Shown here in pieces: positions 42,965 through 51,017 of a stretch of 64,000 nt of DNA. The notes beneath the pieces are model-generated. The model was given only the letters and a program-made list of their open reading frames with translations. It was not told the DNA's origin and did not search any database. Both the position numbers and the translations under genes were made by a program. Origin of the DNA: Halomonas zincidurans B6 (GTDB taxonomy: Bacteria; Pseudomonadota; Gammaproteobacteria; Pseudomonadales; Halomonadaceae); contig NZ_JNCK01000001.1 in NCBI RefSeq assembly GCF_000731955.1, positions 868,001 through 932,000 of the forward strand. Reading direction: 5' to 3'. Each line of letters opens with the position of its first letter. Within the stretch, counting starts at the first letter, position 1.

Positions 42965-43822
42965 ATGCTGAACGAGCAAACTGTCGAAAGTCGCGATAAA
43001 CCCCATGGCGTGCAGCGCCAGCCGGCGCCCGGTGGGCCGGTAAGCCGCAACGAGAAGGCCAATCATGAACTGAGCATCCGCGTGCGCGATCTCAACCTGT
43101 GGTACGGCGACAACCAGGCGCTGAAGAATATCGACATCGACATCTACCAGCGCAACGTGACCGCGCTGATCGGTCCGTCGGGCTGCGGCAAGTCGACCTT
43201 CCTGCGCTGCCTCAACCGCATGAACGACCTGATCAAGGGCGTGCGAGTCAGCGGACGGGTGGAAATGGACGGTCGCGACGTCAACGACGCCAGAATGGAC
43301 GAGGTCGCGCTGCGCCGTCGGGTCGGCATGGTCTTCCAGAAGCCTAACCCGTTTCCCAAGTCGATCTACGAGAACGTCGCCTACGCGCCGCGCATGCACG
43401 ACCTGGTCGGTCGCAAGGCCGAGCAGGACGAACTGGTCGAGCGCGCACTGACCGACGCCGGGCTGTGGAACGAGGTCAAGGACAAGCTGCAGCAGCCCGG
43501 TACCTCGCTGTCCGGCGGTCAGCAGCAGCGGCTATGCATCGCCCGAGCGATCGCCGTGCAGCCCGAAGTGATCCTGATGGACGAGCCCACCTCGGCGCTC
43601 GATCCGATCTCGACGGCGACCATCGAGGACTTGATGGACAAGCTCAAGCAGCAGTTCACCATCGTCACGGTCACCCACAACATGCAGCAGGCCGCGCGCG
43701 TCGCCGACTACACGGCGTTCTTCCACCTCGGCGAGGTGATCGAATACAACGACACGCAGATGATGTTTTCCAATCCCTACACCAAGAAAGCCGAAGATTA
43801 CATCACCGGTCGCTACGGCTGA
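42965..43822 (+). CDS. pstB: Phosphate ABC transporter ATP-binding protein
   Basis: A 285-residue ABC ATPase with Walker A GPSGCGKST, the PstB-specific LRCLNRMNDLI, Q-loop FQKPNPFPKSIYENVAY, signature LSGGQQQR and Walker B LMDEPTSALDP, then the switch His in VTHNMQQA. It powers PstCA. The first 30 residues are a poorly conserved extension. phoU, often next in the operon, is absent here; crcB follows instead. Confidence 0.96.
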   Translation: MLNEQTVESRDKPHGVQRQPAPGGPVSRNEKANHELSIRVRDLNLWYGDNQALKNIDIDIYQRNVTALIGPSGCGKSTFLRCLNRMNDLIKGVRVSGRVEMDGRDVNDARMDEVALRRRVGMVFQKPNPFPKSIYENVAYAPRMHDLVGRKAEQDELVERALTDAGLWNEVKDKLQQPGTSLSGGQQQRLCIARAIAVQPEVILMDEPTSALDPISTATIEDLMDKLKQQFTIVTVTHNMQQAARVADYTAFFHLGEVIEYNDTQMMFSNPYTKKAEDYITGRYG

Positions 43823-43839
43823 TCACCCCCTGGGGCTTC

Positions 43840-43868
43840 TTGAACCGCAGCCGACGGGCGTGGTAAAC
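43840..43868 (+). promoter_or_regulatory. Possible promoter of the riboswitch-crcB transcript
   Basis: TTGAAC (43840-43845) and GTAAAC (43863-43868) are 17 bp apart. The -10 box is poor, but the predicted start near 43875 coincides with the first bases of the riboswitch. Confidence 0.3.
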
Positions 43869-43876
43869 CTACCGGC

Positions 43877-43973
43877 CACGGAGATGGCATTCCTCCGGGT
43901 CTTCAAGACCGAACCACCGCCCGTCACGGCGGTTAATGATGCCTGCGAAGCGCCCGAGGTGCGTAGCAGGCAT
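43877..43973 (+). promoter_or_regulatory. Fluoride (crcB-motif) riboswitch with expression platform
   Basis: All helices of the class can be drawn. The pseudoknot GGAG (43880-43883) pairs with CTCC (43893-43896). P1 is GGCAT (43886-43890) with ATGCC (43939-43943). P3 is ACCGCC (43916-43921) with GGCGGT (43928-43933). The conserved GAGATGGCAT at the 5' side and TTAATGATGCCT at the 3' side match the crcB motif. A variable hairpin (43898-43910) is inserted. Downstream, ATGCCTGC (43939-43946) can instead pair with GCAGGCAT (43966-43973), so this alternative hairpin shares the P1 3' strand. It controls crcB directly below. Confidence 0.9.
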
Positions 43974-44043
43974 CGTATGTCCCTTCCTCCCGGCCGCTTC
44001 GCGTTGCTTTCGTTTCCCTTGTAAATGACAGGACGAAGAACGC

Positions 44044-44442
44044 ATGTGGTTATCGATACTGGCCATCGGCGGCGGCGCGGCACTGGGCGCCAACTTGCGC
44101 TGGCTGCTGAGTCTCTGGCTGAATGCGCTGTTTCCCGCGCTGCCGCCCGGCACGCTGCTCGCCAATTTGCTGGGTAGCTGGCTGATCGGCGTGGCCTTCG
44201 CGTCGTTCGCTCAGATGCCGTCGTTGTCGACGGAATGGCGACTGTTCGTGGTTACCGGCTTTCTGGGCGCGTTGACGACCTTCTCGACGTTTTCCATCGA
44301 AATGCTCGCCAATATCCAGACGGGCCGCTGGGGCATGACGCTGGCGGGCATCGCCCTGCACGTCGGCGGTTCGCTGGGCATGGCCGCGCTGGGCATGGCG
44401 ACGTTCGGCGCGCTGCGCCATCTGGCGGGGATGCTGAAATAG
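44044..44442 (+). CDS. crcB: Fluoride ion channel CrcB/Fluc
   Basis: A 132-residue, four-helix protein with GGGAALGANLRWLLSLWL, the GTLLANLLGSWLIGVAF motif and GFLGALTTFSTFSIE, the phenylalanine/threonine-rich pore region of Fluc channels. These work as antiparallel dimers that export fluoride. The fluoride riboswitch 5' of it confirms the function. AGGACG precedes the ATG. Its final codons and stop are part of a 24-bp tandem repeat. Confidence 0.95.
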   Translation: MWLSILAIGGGAALGANLRWLLSLWLNALFPALPPGTLLANLLGSWLIGVAFASFAQMPSLSTEWRLFVVTGFLGALTTFSTFSIEMLANIQTGRWGMTLAGIALHVGGSLGMAALGMATFGALRHLAGMLK

Positions 44443-44532
44443 GCACTCGCTCGGGTGCTGAAATAGGCACTCGCTCGGGTGCTGAAATAGGCTCTCGCTC
44501 GGGTGCTGAAATAGGCACTCGCTCGGGTGCTG
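44433..44532. repeat. Four tandem 24-bp repeats covering the crcB stop codon
   Basis: Units start at 44433, 44457, 44481 and 44505, with a 4-bp remnant at 44529. Each contains CTGAAATAG, so the crcB stop is repeated in the same frame (24 is a multiple of 3). The only difference seen is one base (A to T) in the third copy. Within each unit GCACTC and GGGTGC can pair around GCTC (the third has GCTCTC), giving a row of hairpins between the converging crcB and thiolase genes. Confidence 0.95.
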
Positions 44533-44582
44533 TCAGGATGCTGGGAACGCCCGCTGGCCGATCGGCGCCAACGAGCGCGGTG

Positions 44583-45770
44583 TCAGTCGGCGAGTTCGAC
44601 GGCGATTGCCGTGGCCTCGCCGCCGCCGATGCACAGGCTGGCGATGCCGCGCTTGCCGCCGCGTCGGCGCAGTGCGTTGAGCAGCGTGACGATGATCCGC
44701 GAGCCGGTGGAACCGATCGGGTGGCCCTGGGCGCAGGCGCCGCCGAAGACGTTGACCTTGTCGTGATCCAGCCGCAACTCGTCGATGGCGATCAGCGTGA
44801 CCACGGCAAAAGCCTCGTTGATCTCGTAGAGATCGACGTCATCGGCCGACCAGCCGAGGCGCTCGAGCAACTTGCCGATCGCGCCCACCGGAGCGAGGGT
44901 GAATTCGCTGGGGTGCTGGGAATGCGTGGCATGGCCGAGGAGCGTGGCCTGCACCGAGGCGCCGACGGCCTCGGCCGCGCCACGGCTGGCCAGGATCAGC
45001 GCCGAGGCGCCGTCGGAGATCGAGCTTGAGTTGGCGGCGGTGATGGTGCCGTCGCGACTGAAGGCAGGGCGCAGCGTACGGATCTTGTCGAGGCGCGCCG
45101 CGAACGGCTGCTCGTCATGCTCGACGACGTTCTCGCCGTGACGCGAGGCGACCGTGACCGGGGCTATTTCACCACTCAGTTCACCGGCTTCGTGCGCCGC
45201 CATGGCGCGCTCCAGCGAGGCGATGGCGAAATCGTCCATGCGCTCGCGGGCGTAGCCCCGGCCATCGGCGACCTGCTGGGCGAACGCGCCCATCAGCTGT
45301 CCGCTCTCGGCGTCCTCGAGGCCATCGAGGAACATGTGATCCTTGAGTTCGCCATGGCCCAGGCGATAGCCGCCGCGAGCGCGGGTCAGCAGGTGCGGGG
45401 CGTTGGACATCGACTCCATGCCGCCGGCGAGCAGGATCTCGCCGCTGCCGGCGCGAATCAGGTCGTGGGCGAACATGGTGGCCTTCATGCCCGAGCCGCA
45501 CAGCTTGTTGACGGTGGTCGCGCCGCGCGCGTCGCTGATCCCGGCCTGGCGCATCGCCTGGCGGGCCGGCCCCTGCTTGACCCCGGCGGGCAGCACGCAG
45601 CCGAGGATGCCTTCGTCGATGGCGTCGGCGTCGATGCCGCCACGCTGGATGGCGGCGCGGATGGCCACGGCGCCGAGCTGCGGTGCGCTCAGGCTCGACA
45701 GGCTGCCGAGCATGCCGCCCATCGGGGTGCGCGCGCCGCCCAGGATGACGATATCGCTCGTTGAAGACAT
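44583..45770 (-). CDS. Acetyl-CoA acyltransferase (thiolase)
   Basis: A 395-residue thiolase. The acylated Cys91 is in VNKLCGSGMKA, followed by AGGMESMSNAPHLL, NEAFAVV, the catalytic His in CAQGHPIGSTGSR and the second Cys in CIGGGEATA. The sequence is closer to biosynthetic/short-chain acetoacetyl-CoA thiolases (AtoB/PhaA type) than to FadA, but in this beta-oxidation cluster it could cleave 3-ketoacyl-CoA. GGAGG lies before the ATG at 45770. It is divergent from a TetR gene, with an inverted repeat between them. Confidence 0.9.
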   Translation of the reverse strand: MSSTSDIVILGGARTPMGGMLGSLSSLSAPQLGAVAIRAAIQRGGIDADAIDEGILGCVLPAGVKQGPARQAMRQAGISDARGATTVNKLCGSGMKATMFAHDLIRAGSGEILLAGGMESMSNAPHLLTRARGGYRLGHGELKDHMFLDGLEDAESGQLMGAFAQQVADGRGYARERMDDFAIASLERAMAAHEAGELSGEIAPVTVASRHGENVVEHDEQPFAARLDKIRTLRPAFSRDGTITAANSSSISDGASALILASRGAAEAVGASVQATLLGHATHSQHPSEFTLAPVGAIGKLLERLGWSADDVDLYEINEAFAVVTLIAIDELRLDHDKVNVFGGACAQGHPIGSTGSRIIVTLLNALRRRGGKRGIASLCIGGGEATAIAVELAD

Positions 45771-45837
45771 GGCGTCCTCCACTCTCGTAATTCGATGGGG
45801 CCGGCATGGCTGCGTTGACCGCCGGGTGGCCCTATGC

Positions 45838-45861
45838 TTTGCTCGGTAAAAACCAAGCAAA
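45838..45861. promoter_or_regulatory. Inverted repeat between thiolase and tetR genes, candidate operator
   Basis: TTTGCTCGG (45838-45846) and CCAAGCAAA (45853-45861) form 9-bp arms with one mismatch around TAAAAA. It is in the 115-bp divergent gap, a natural site for the adjacent TetR protein. Confidence 0.45.
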
Positions 45862-45885
45862 CGCTCGTGTTCAGGTCCTGGCTCA

Positions 45886-46488
45886 ATGACTTTAGTGAAC
45901 GCCTCACCTCGTCGCAAGGAGTTGGTCCGGATTGCCGCTCGTCTGTTCGTCGAAGAGGGCTTCGACCGGACCACGGTGCGCATGCTGTCCCAGGCGATGG
46001 GGATCAAGTCGGGCAGCCTGTTTCACCATTTCAGCGACAAGCAGGCGATTCTCCGCGCGGTGATCGAGACCGGCATGCAGCATGCGCTGACGCTGGCGCG
46101 TGGTTCGCTGGCCGAGGCCGGATGCTCGCCCGAGGTGCGCCTCGACGCGCTGGCGCGGGCGCACCTCGAGACGTTGTTGACCGAGCGCAATGCGCATGTC
46201 GTGGCGCTCTATGAATGGCGGCGCCTGGACGATGCCTCCCGCGATCATCTGATCCACCTGCGTGATGCCTACGAGTCGCTGTGGCAGAAGGTGGTCGACG
46301 AAGCGCTGGAGGCCGGGCTGATTCACGGCGATCGCTTGCTGGTGCGGCGTTTCCTGCTCGGCGCGCTCAACTGGACGGTGCGCTGGTACGACCCGGCAGG
46401 GCCGCGCTCGCCCCAAGCGCTGGCCGGCGAACTGCTTGCCATGCTGACCGGCCGCGCTTTGGCCGCCGCACAAACGGAGACACGCTGA
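45886..46488 (+). CDS. TetR-family transcriptional regulator of a fatty-acid oxidation cluster
   Basis: A 200-residue regulator with an N-terminal TetR HTH (RIAARLFVEEGFDRTTVRMLSQAMGIKSGSLFHHFSDK, here noted by its ends at residues 15-52) and a helical ligand domain. Its stop is immediately followed by the SDR dehydrogenase ATG, and the thiolase is divergent, so acyl-CoA or a related molecule is a likely ligand. CAAAC-N4-GTTTG-type boxes near 47.4 kb resemble PsrA sites; whether this protein or a separate PsrA binds them is not known. Confidence 0.87.
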   Translation: MTLVNASPRRKELVRIAARLFVEEGFDRTTVRMLSQAMGIKSGSLFHHFSDKQAILRAVIETGMQHALTLARGSLAEAGCSPEVRLDALARAHLETLLTERNAHVVALYEWRRLDDASRDHLIHLRDAYESLWQKVVDEALEAGLIHGDRLLVRRFLLGALNWTVRWYDPAGPRSPQALAGELLAMLTGRALAAAQTETR

Positions 46489-47262
46489 ATGCAATTGACC
46501 GAACGTACCTTCCTGATTACCGGCGCCGCCTCGGGGCTGGGAGCGGCGACCGCCGAACGGCTGGTGGCCGGTGGCGCCCGGGTGGTGCTCTGCGATTTGA
46601 GCGAGGCCGTCGATGCACTCGCCGAGCGGCTGGGCGCGGCGGCGCTGGCGCAGCGCGGTGACGTCACCGATGGCGATGACATGCAGGCGGCGGTCGATCT
46701 CGCCGTCGCCCAAGGCGGGCTGCATGGCGGTTTGCATGGAGTAGTGCACTGCGCCGGGGTAGTCAGCGTCGCCAAGCTGCTCGACCGCGACGGCAAGCCG
46801 GCGGATCTCGAGGCCTTCGCGCGCACCGTTCATATCAATCTGGTGGGCACCTTCAACGTGTTGCGACTGGCGGCGGCGGCGATGGCCCGCAACGAGCCGC
46901 AGGGCGAGGATGGCGAGCGCGGAGTGATCATTGACACGGCGTCGATCGCCGCCTTCGACGGCCAGGTGGGCCAGGCCGCCTACAGCGCATCCAAGGCCGG
47001 GGTGGCGGGCATGACGCTGCCGCTGGCCCGCGAGCTGTCGCGCCACGGCATCCGGGTGATGACCATCGCGCCGGGGATCTTCGAGACACCGATGATGGCG
47101 AGCATTCCCGATGAAGCCCTCGCCGCGCTGTCGGCCGCGGTGCCGTTTCCCAAGCGCCTGGGGCGGGCCACGGAGTTCGCCATGCTGGCCGAGCAGATCG
47201 TCACCAACGCGATGCTCAACGGCGAGACCATTCGCCTCGACGGCGGCATCCGCATGCAGTGA
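46489..47262 (+). CDS. SDR family 3-hydroxyacyl-CoA dehydrogenase (HSD10-like)
   Basis: A 257-residue short-chain dehydrogenase. NAD-binding GAASGLG (12-18), CDLS after the second strand, CAG (88-90), and the catalytic Ser152, Tyr165 and Lys169 (YSASK). The C-terminal half (PGIFETPMMASIPDEAL, PFPKRLGRATEFA, IRLDGGIRMQ) matches type-II 3-hydroxyacyl-CoA dehydrogenases. It would oxidise 3-hydroxyacyl-CoA ahead of the thiolase. A GGLHGGLHG micro-duplication lies near residue 77. It starts directly after the tetR stop. Confidence 0.9.
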   Translation: MQLTERTFLITGAASGLGAATAERLVAGGARVVLCDLSEAVDALAERLGAAALAQRGDVTDGDDMQAAVDLAVAQGGLHGGLHGVVHCAGVVSVAKLLDRDGKPADLEAFARTVHINLVGTFNVLRLAAAAMARNEPQGEDGERGVIIDTASIAAFDGQVGQAAYSASKAGVAGMTLPLARELSRHGIRVMTIAPGIFETPMMASIPDEALAALSAAVPFPKRLGRATEFAMLAEQIVTNAMLNGETIRLDGGIRMQ

Positions 47263-47281
47263 TGAACCTCGCCGGGCGGCT

Positions 47282-47315
47282 CCCCCCGGATAGTTTCGGG
47301 GCACCATCCGGGGGG
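47282..47315. terminator. Hairpin after the SDR gene
   Basis: CCCCCCGGAT (47282-47291) pairs perfectly with ATCCGGGGGG (47306-47315) across a 14-nt loop. No T-run follows, so it may work as a weak or Rho-assisted terminator. Confidence 0.5.
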
Positions 47316-47336
47316 CTAGGGCGTGTCTTTCGGGAA

Positions 47337-47392
47337 TCAAACGAACGCTTGACTTGCACTCGGTGCCGGGATAATTTCAAACGCATGTTTGA
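47337..47392 (+). promoter_or_regulatory. Acyl-CoA dehydrogenase promoter flanked by two PsrA-like operators
   Basis: A promoter TTGACT (47349-47354) with GATAAT (47370-47375) is overlapped at its -35 by TCAAACGAACGCTTGA (47337-47352) and followed at the expected start site by TCAAACGCATGTTTGA (47377-47392). The second contains CAAAC-N4-GTTTG exactly, the consensus reported for the fatty-acid repressor PsrA. Confidence 0.65.
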
Positions 47393-47448
47393 GAGCGGCC
47401 CAGGCCGCACGACCGACCGATTCCGGCGTGTATTGAGGAGTGTTCGTC

Positions 47449-49272
47449 ATGCCCGACTATCAGGCTCCGCTGCGCGATCTGCGCTTCGTCATGGATGAGC
47501 TGCTGGACTACCCCGGCCACTACGCAGGCCTGCCGGGCGGCGAAGACGCCTCGCCGGACGTGATTGCGGCGATCCTCGAGGAGGGCGGACGCTTCGCCCG
47601 CGAGGTGCTGCTGCCGCTCAATCAGCGTGGCGATCAGGAGGGCTGTGTGCTCGAGGGCGGCGAGGTCAAGACCCCGCAGGGCTTCAAGGAGGCCTATGCC
47701 CAGTACGTCGATGGCGGCTGGCCGGGGTTGGCGGCCGAGCCCGAGTTCGGCGGCCAGGGGTTGCCGGCGTCGCTGAACCTGGCGCTGTCGGAGATGATCT
47801 GCTCGAGCAACCTGGCCTGGGGCATGTACCCGGGGCTGTCCCACGGGGCCGCCGATGCGCTGCGCCATCATGGCAGCGATGCCCAGAAGGCCAGCTACCT
47901 GAGCAAGCTGGTCGAGGGCGTGTGGACCGGCACCATGTGCCTGACCGAGCCGCATTGCGGCACCGACCTGGGACTGATCAAGACCCGTGCAGTGCCCGAT
48001 GACGAGGGCGGCTATCGGATCACCGGCACCAAGATCTTCATCTCCGCCGGCGAGCACGACCTGACCGAGAACATCGTTCACCTGGTACTGGCCAAGCTGC
48101 CCGACGCGCCGGAAGGCTCGCGGGGCATCTCACTGTTCGTGGTGCCCAAGTACTTGCCAGAGAGCCTGCCGGATGCCGGGGGCCGCGTCGGCGAGCGCAA
48201 CGGCGTGAGCTGCGGCTCGCTGGAACACAAGATGGGCATCCACGGCAACGCCACCTGCGTGATCAACTTCGACGCCGCCAAGGGCTACCTGGTGGGGCCG
48301 GAGCACAAGGGGCTGGCGTGCATGTTCACGATGATGAACGAGGCGCGCATCGGGGTGGGCATCCAGGGTCTGGGGCTGATGGAAGCGAGCTTCCAGAATG
48401 CCCTGGCCTACGCCCGGGATCGCCTGCAGATGCGTGCGCTGTCGGGCACCAAGGCCGCCGCTAAGCCGGCCGATCCGATCATCGTGCATCCCGACGTGCG
48501 CCGCATGCTGCTGACCCAGAAGGCGCTCGCCGAGGGTGGGCGGATGCTGGTGATGTACACCGGCCAACTGGTCGACCTGGCCGAGCATGCGAGCGACGCG
48601 GCCGAGCGCGAGCGTGCCGAGACGCTGCTCGGCCTGCTCACGCCGATTGTCAAGGCGTTTCTCACCGAGCTGGGCTTCGAGGCGACCAACGAGGGCGTGC
48701 AGGTGTTCGGCGGCCACGGCTTCATCGCCGAGTGGGGCATGGAGCAGTTCGTTCGCGATGCGCGCATCACGCGGCTCTACGAAGGCACCACCGGCATTCA
48801 GGCACTCGACCTGCTGGGCCGCAAGGTGCTGATGAGCCAGGGTGAAACGCTCAAGGTGTTCACCAAGGAGATCCACACGTTCTGCCAGGCGCAGGCCGAC
48901 AACGACGCTCTCAAGGGGTATGTCGAGCCGCTGTCCAGGCTCAACGCCGAGTGGGGCGAACTGACCATGGCGGTGGGCATGAAGGCCATGCACGATCGCG
49001 ATGAGGTCGGCGCGGCGAGCGTCGACTACCTGCTCTACTCGGGCTATGTGGCGCTGGCCTATCTCTGGGCACGCGCCGCGGACACCGCCAGCCAGGCGCT
49101 CGCCGCGGGCAAGGGCGACGAGGCGTTCTATCGGGCCAAGCTGGCGACCGCGGATTTCTACTTCCAGCGCCTGCTGCCGCGCACCCGCGGGCATGCCGAG
49201 ATGATCCGCGCCGGTGGCGTTTCGTTGATGGCGTTGAGTGCCGATGAGTTCGGCCTTGGCTTCGAGATCTAA
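47449..49272 (+). CDS. Acyl-CoA dehydrogenase (FadE5-like, with C-terminal extension)
   Basis: A 607-residue flavoprotein, about 200 longer than classic acyl-CoA dehydrogenases because of a C-terminal extension domain. Core motifs: FGGQGLPASLNLALSEM, MCLTEPHCGTDLGLIKT (FAD/substrate loop), ITGTKIFISAGEHD, KMGIHGNATCVINFD, QVFGGHGFIAEWG and RDARITRLYEGTTGIQALDL. It introduces the 2,3-double bond into acyl-CoA. ATG at 47449 has AGGAG upstream. The operators before it point to induction by long-chain acyl-CoA. Confidence 0.92.
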   Translation: MPDYQAPLRDLRFVMDELLDYPGHYAGLPGGEDASPDVIAAILEEGGRFAREVLLPLNQRGDQEGCVLEGGEVKTPQGFKEAYAQYVDGGWPGLAAEPEFGGQGLPASLNLALSEMICSSNLAWGMYPGLSHGAADALRHHGSDAQKASYLSKLVEGVWTGTMCLTEPHCGTDLGLIKTRAVPDDEGGYRITGTKIFISAGEHDLTENIVHLVLAKLPDAPEGSRGISLFVVPKYLPESLPDAGGRVGERNGVSCGSLEHKMGIHGNATCVINFDAAKGYLVGPEHKGLACMFTMMNEARIGVGIQGLGLMEASFQNALAYARDRLQMRALSGTKAAAKPADPIIVHPDVRRMLLTQKALAEGGRMLVMYTGQLVDLAEHASDAAERERAETLLGLLTPIVKAFLTELGFEATNEGVQVFGGHGFIAEWGMEQFVRDARITRLYEGTTGIQALDLLGRKVLMSQGETLKVFTKEIHTFCQAQADNDALKGYVEPLSRLNAEWGELTMAVGMKAMHDRDEVGAASVDYLLYSGYVALAYLWARAADTASQALAAGKGDEAFYRAKLATADFYFQRLLPRTRGHAEMIRAGGVSLMALSADEFGLGFEI

Positions 49273-49322
49273 GGTTTCGGGCATGACACGATGTCTCTAG
49301 GTCAGGCGCTCTGACCCTTGCA

Positions 49323-49346
49323 GGCGGGCCTCGGCTCGCCATTTTT
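49323..49346 (+). terminator. Rho-independent terminator after the acyl-CoA dehydrogenase gene
   Basis: GGCGGGC (49323-49329) pairs with GCTCGCC (49334-49340) around CTCG, followed by ATTTTT. Confidence 0.8.
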
Positions 49347-49413
49347 GTGACTCCTCGTTTTCTTATTCAAAACAATACCAGGCGGTTTGTCGTCGGTCGC
49401 GGATGGGGTCATC

Positions 49414-50493
49414 ATGGAAGCACCGCAAAAAAGCCAGGATGACCCCATGGAGCACGACGTCGACGACGACAAGCGCCGTATGCCTCTCAACCTGACACTG
49501 ACTCTGGCGGCACTGGTCATCATCATCGGCGGCATGAAACTCGGCGCCGACTTGCTGGTTCCTTTGATCCTGTCGCTGTTCATCGCGATAATCTGTACCT
49601 CGCCGGTACACTGGCTATACCGCAAAGGGGTGGGGCGCCGCAGCGCCGTGCTGCTGACCCTGCTGATTGCCGGGGTCTTTCTGGTGCTGCTGGGTTCGTT
49701 GCTGGCGAGCAGTTTCGCGACCTTCATGGAGGCGTTGCCCAAGCTCGAGGGGCAACTGCACAAGCAGTATCTGAGCCTGCTCAACTGGCTATCGAGCCTG
49801 GGCGTGTACATTCAGCCCAAGCAAATATCCGAATGGCTCGATCCGAGCAGCACCATGCAGATGGTGCCGACCTTCCTCGGTAGCCTGGGCAGCTTGCTGT
49901 CGCAAAGCGTGCTGATCATCCTGCTGGTGATCTTCATGCTTTTCGAGACCCTGGACTTTCGCAACAAGGTGGCGCAATCGCTGGAAAACCCCGCGCCGAG
50001 CCTGCGACGGTTCAAGGAATTCAGCTATAACTTGAAGCGCTATCTGGCGATCAAGACGTTGATCAGTCTGGTGACCGGAGCGCTGATCTACGCCGCCTGC
50101 CTGCTGCTGGGGGTACAATTTCCGCTGTTGTGGGGAACGCTGGCCTTCGGCCTCAATTACATACCCAATATCGGCTCGGCCCTGGCGGCGCTGCCCGCCG
50201 TGCTGCTGACGCTGGTAATGCCCGATGGCGGCCTGGCCAAGGCGGGGATGCTGGCCGGCGCCTATCTGGTCATCAACTTCGTGATCGGCAATCTCATCGA
50301 GCCGCGGGTCATGGGCAGGACACTGGGGCTATCGACGCTGGTCGCCTTCCTGTCGCTGGTGGTGTGGGGCTGGATTCTCGGGCCGGCAGGCATGCTGCTG
50401 TCGGTGCCGTTGACGATGACCCTGAAGATCGCGCTGAACAGTCATCCCGAAACGCGCTGGCTGGCACGCATGCTGGGTGGGCGCCTCGAATAA
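49414..50493 (+). CDS. AI-2E family transporter (YdiK/PerM-like)
   Basis: A 359-residue, eight-helix membrane protein of the AI-2 exporter/PerM superfamily: LLVPLILSLFIAIICTSPVHWL at the N-terminal side, a central amphipathic region, and the typical LNYIPNIGSALAALPAVLL and NLIEPRVMGRTLGLSTLVAFLSLV segments. Proteins of this family export small molecules or act as sodium/proton antiporters; substrate unknown. Start uncertain: ATG at 49414 or 49447 (AGGA seven bases upstream); both are before the first helix. Confidence 0.85.
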   Translation: MEAPQKSQDDPMEHDVDDDKRRMPLNLTLTLAALVIIIGGMKLGADLLVPLILSLFIAIICTSPVHWLYRKGVGRRSAVLLTLLIAGVFLVLLGSLLASSFATFMEALPKLEGQLHKQYLSLLNWLSSLGVYIQPKQISEWLDPSSTMQMVPTFLGSLGSLLSQSVLIILLVIFMLFETLDFRNKVAQSLENPAPSLRRFKEFSYNLKRYLAIKTLISLVTGALIYAACLLLGVQFPLLWGTLAFGLNYIPNIGSALAALPAVLLTLVMPDGGLAKAGMLAGAYLVINFVIGNLIEPRVMGRTLGLSTLVAFLSLVVWGWILGPAGMLLSVPLTMTLKIALNSHPETRWLARMLGGRLE

Positions 50494-50514
50494 GATCACG
50501 AAGTCATGACGGAG

Positions 50515-50543
50515 CCATCGCCCCGCGTGAAGCGGGACGATGG
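50515..50543. terminator. Hairpin between AI-2E transporter and trxA
   Basis: CCATCGCCCCGC (50515-50526) pairs with GCGGGACGATGG (50532-50543) with one C-A mismatch around GTGAA. It lies between convergent genes and lacks a clear T-run; likely a weak bidirectional terminator. Confidence 0.45.
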
Positions 50544-50565
50544 CCAGCCAGGGGGCGAGTCCGAA

Positions 50566-50889
50566 TCAGGCGTTCTGGTCGATGAACTGGACCAGCTGCG
50601 ACTTGGACTGGGCGCCGACCAGCGAGGCGACCTTGGCGCCCGACTTGAACAGCATGACGGTGGGGACGCCGCGCACGCCCTGCTCGGCGGTAATGTCCGG
50701 CGCATCATCGACATTGACGCTGACCACCTTGAGGTTATCGGCCTTCTCGTCGGCGACTTCCTCGATCACGGGGGCCATCATCTTGCAGGGGCCGCACCAG
50801 GGTGCCCAGAACTTCAGCAGCACGGGCTTGTCGGCGCCGAGAACTTCCTGCTCGAAGTTGGCCATGGTGACATCGACGTTGTTAGCCAT
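50566..50889 (-). CDS. trxA: Thioredoxin 1
   Basis: A 107-residue thioredoxin with the active site WAPWCGPCK (Cys32, Cys35), the buried FWAP region, the cis-Pro in VRGVPTVMLF, and the family C-terminal helix. It is the general disulfide reductant of the cytoplasm and a likely electron donor to the CysH reductase encoded 1.3 kb away. ATG at 50889 with GGAG upstream. Divergent from cysB. Confidence 0.96.
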   Translation of the reverse strand: MANNVDVTMANFEQEVLGADKPVLLKFWAPWCGPCKMMAPVIEEVADEKADNLKVVSVNVDDAPDITAEQGVRGVPTVMLFKSGAKVASLVGAQSKSQLVQFIDQNA

Positions 50890-51017
50890 GTATCTCTCCA
50901 GATTGCTTGCGCGCTTCTCTTAGCGTAGTCGACCGATGGTAGCTGGCAGCTTTCGGGCTGGCAAATACCCATTGGCAGGCTGCCCGATAGTTGCATGCTA
51001 TCAATAATCGCCCCGTC

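Noticed and set aside
44433..44532. CRISPR-like array
   Set aside because: The units are directly adjacent with no unique spacers and no cas genes nearby; it is a simple tandem repeat.
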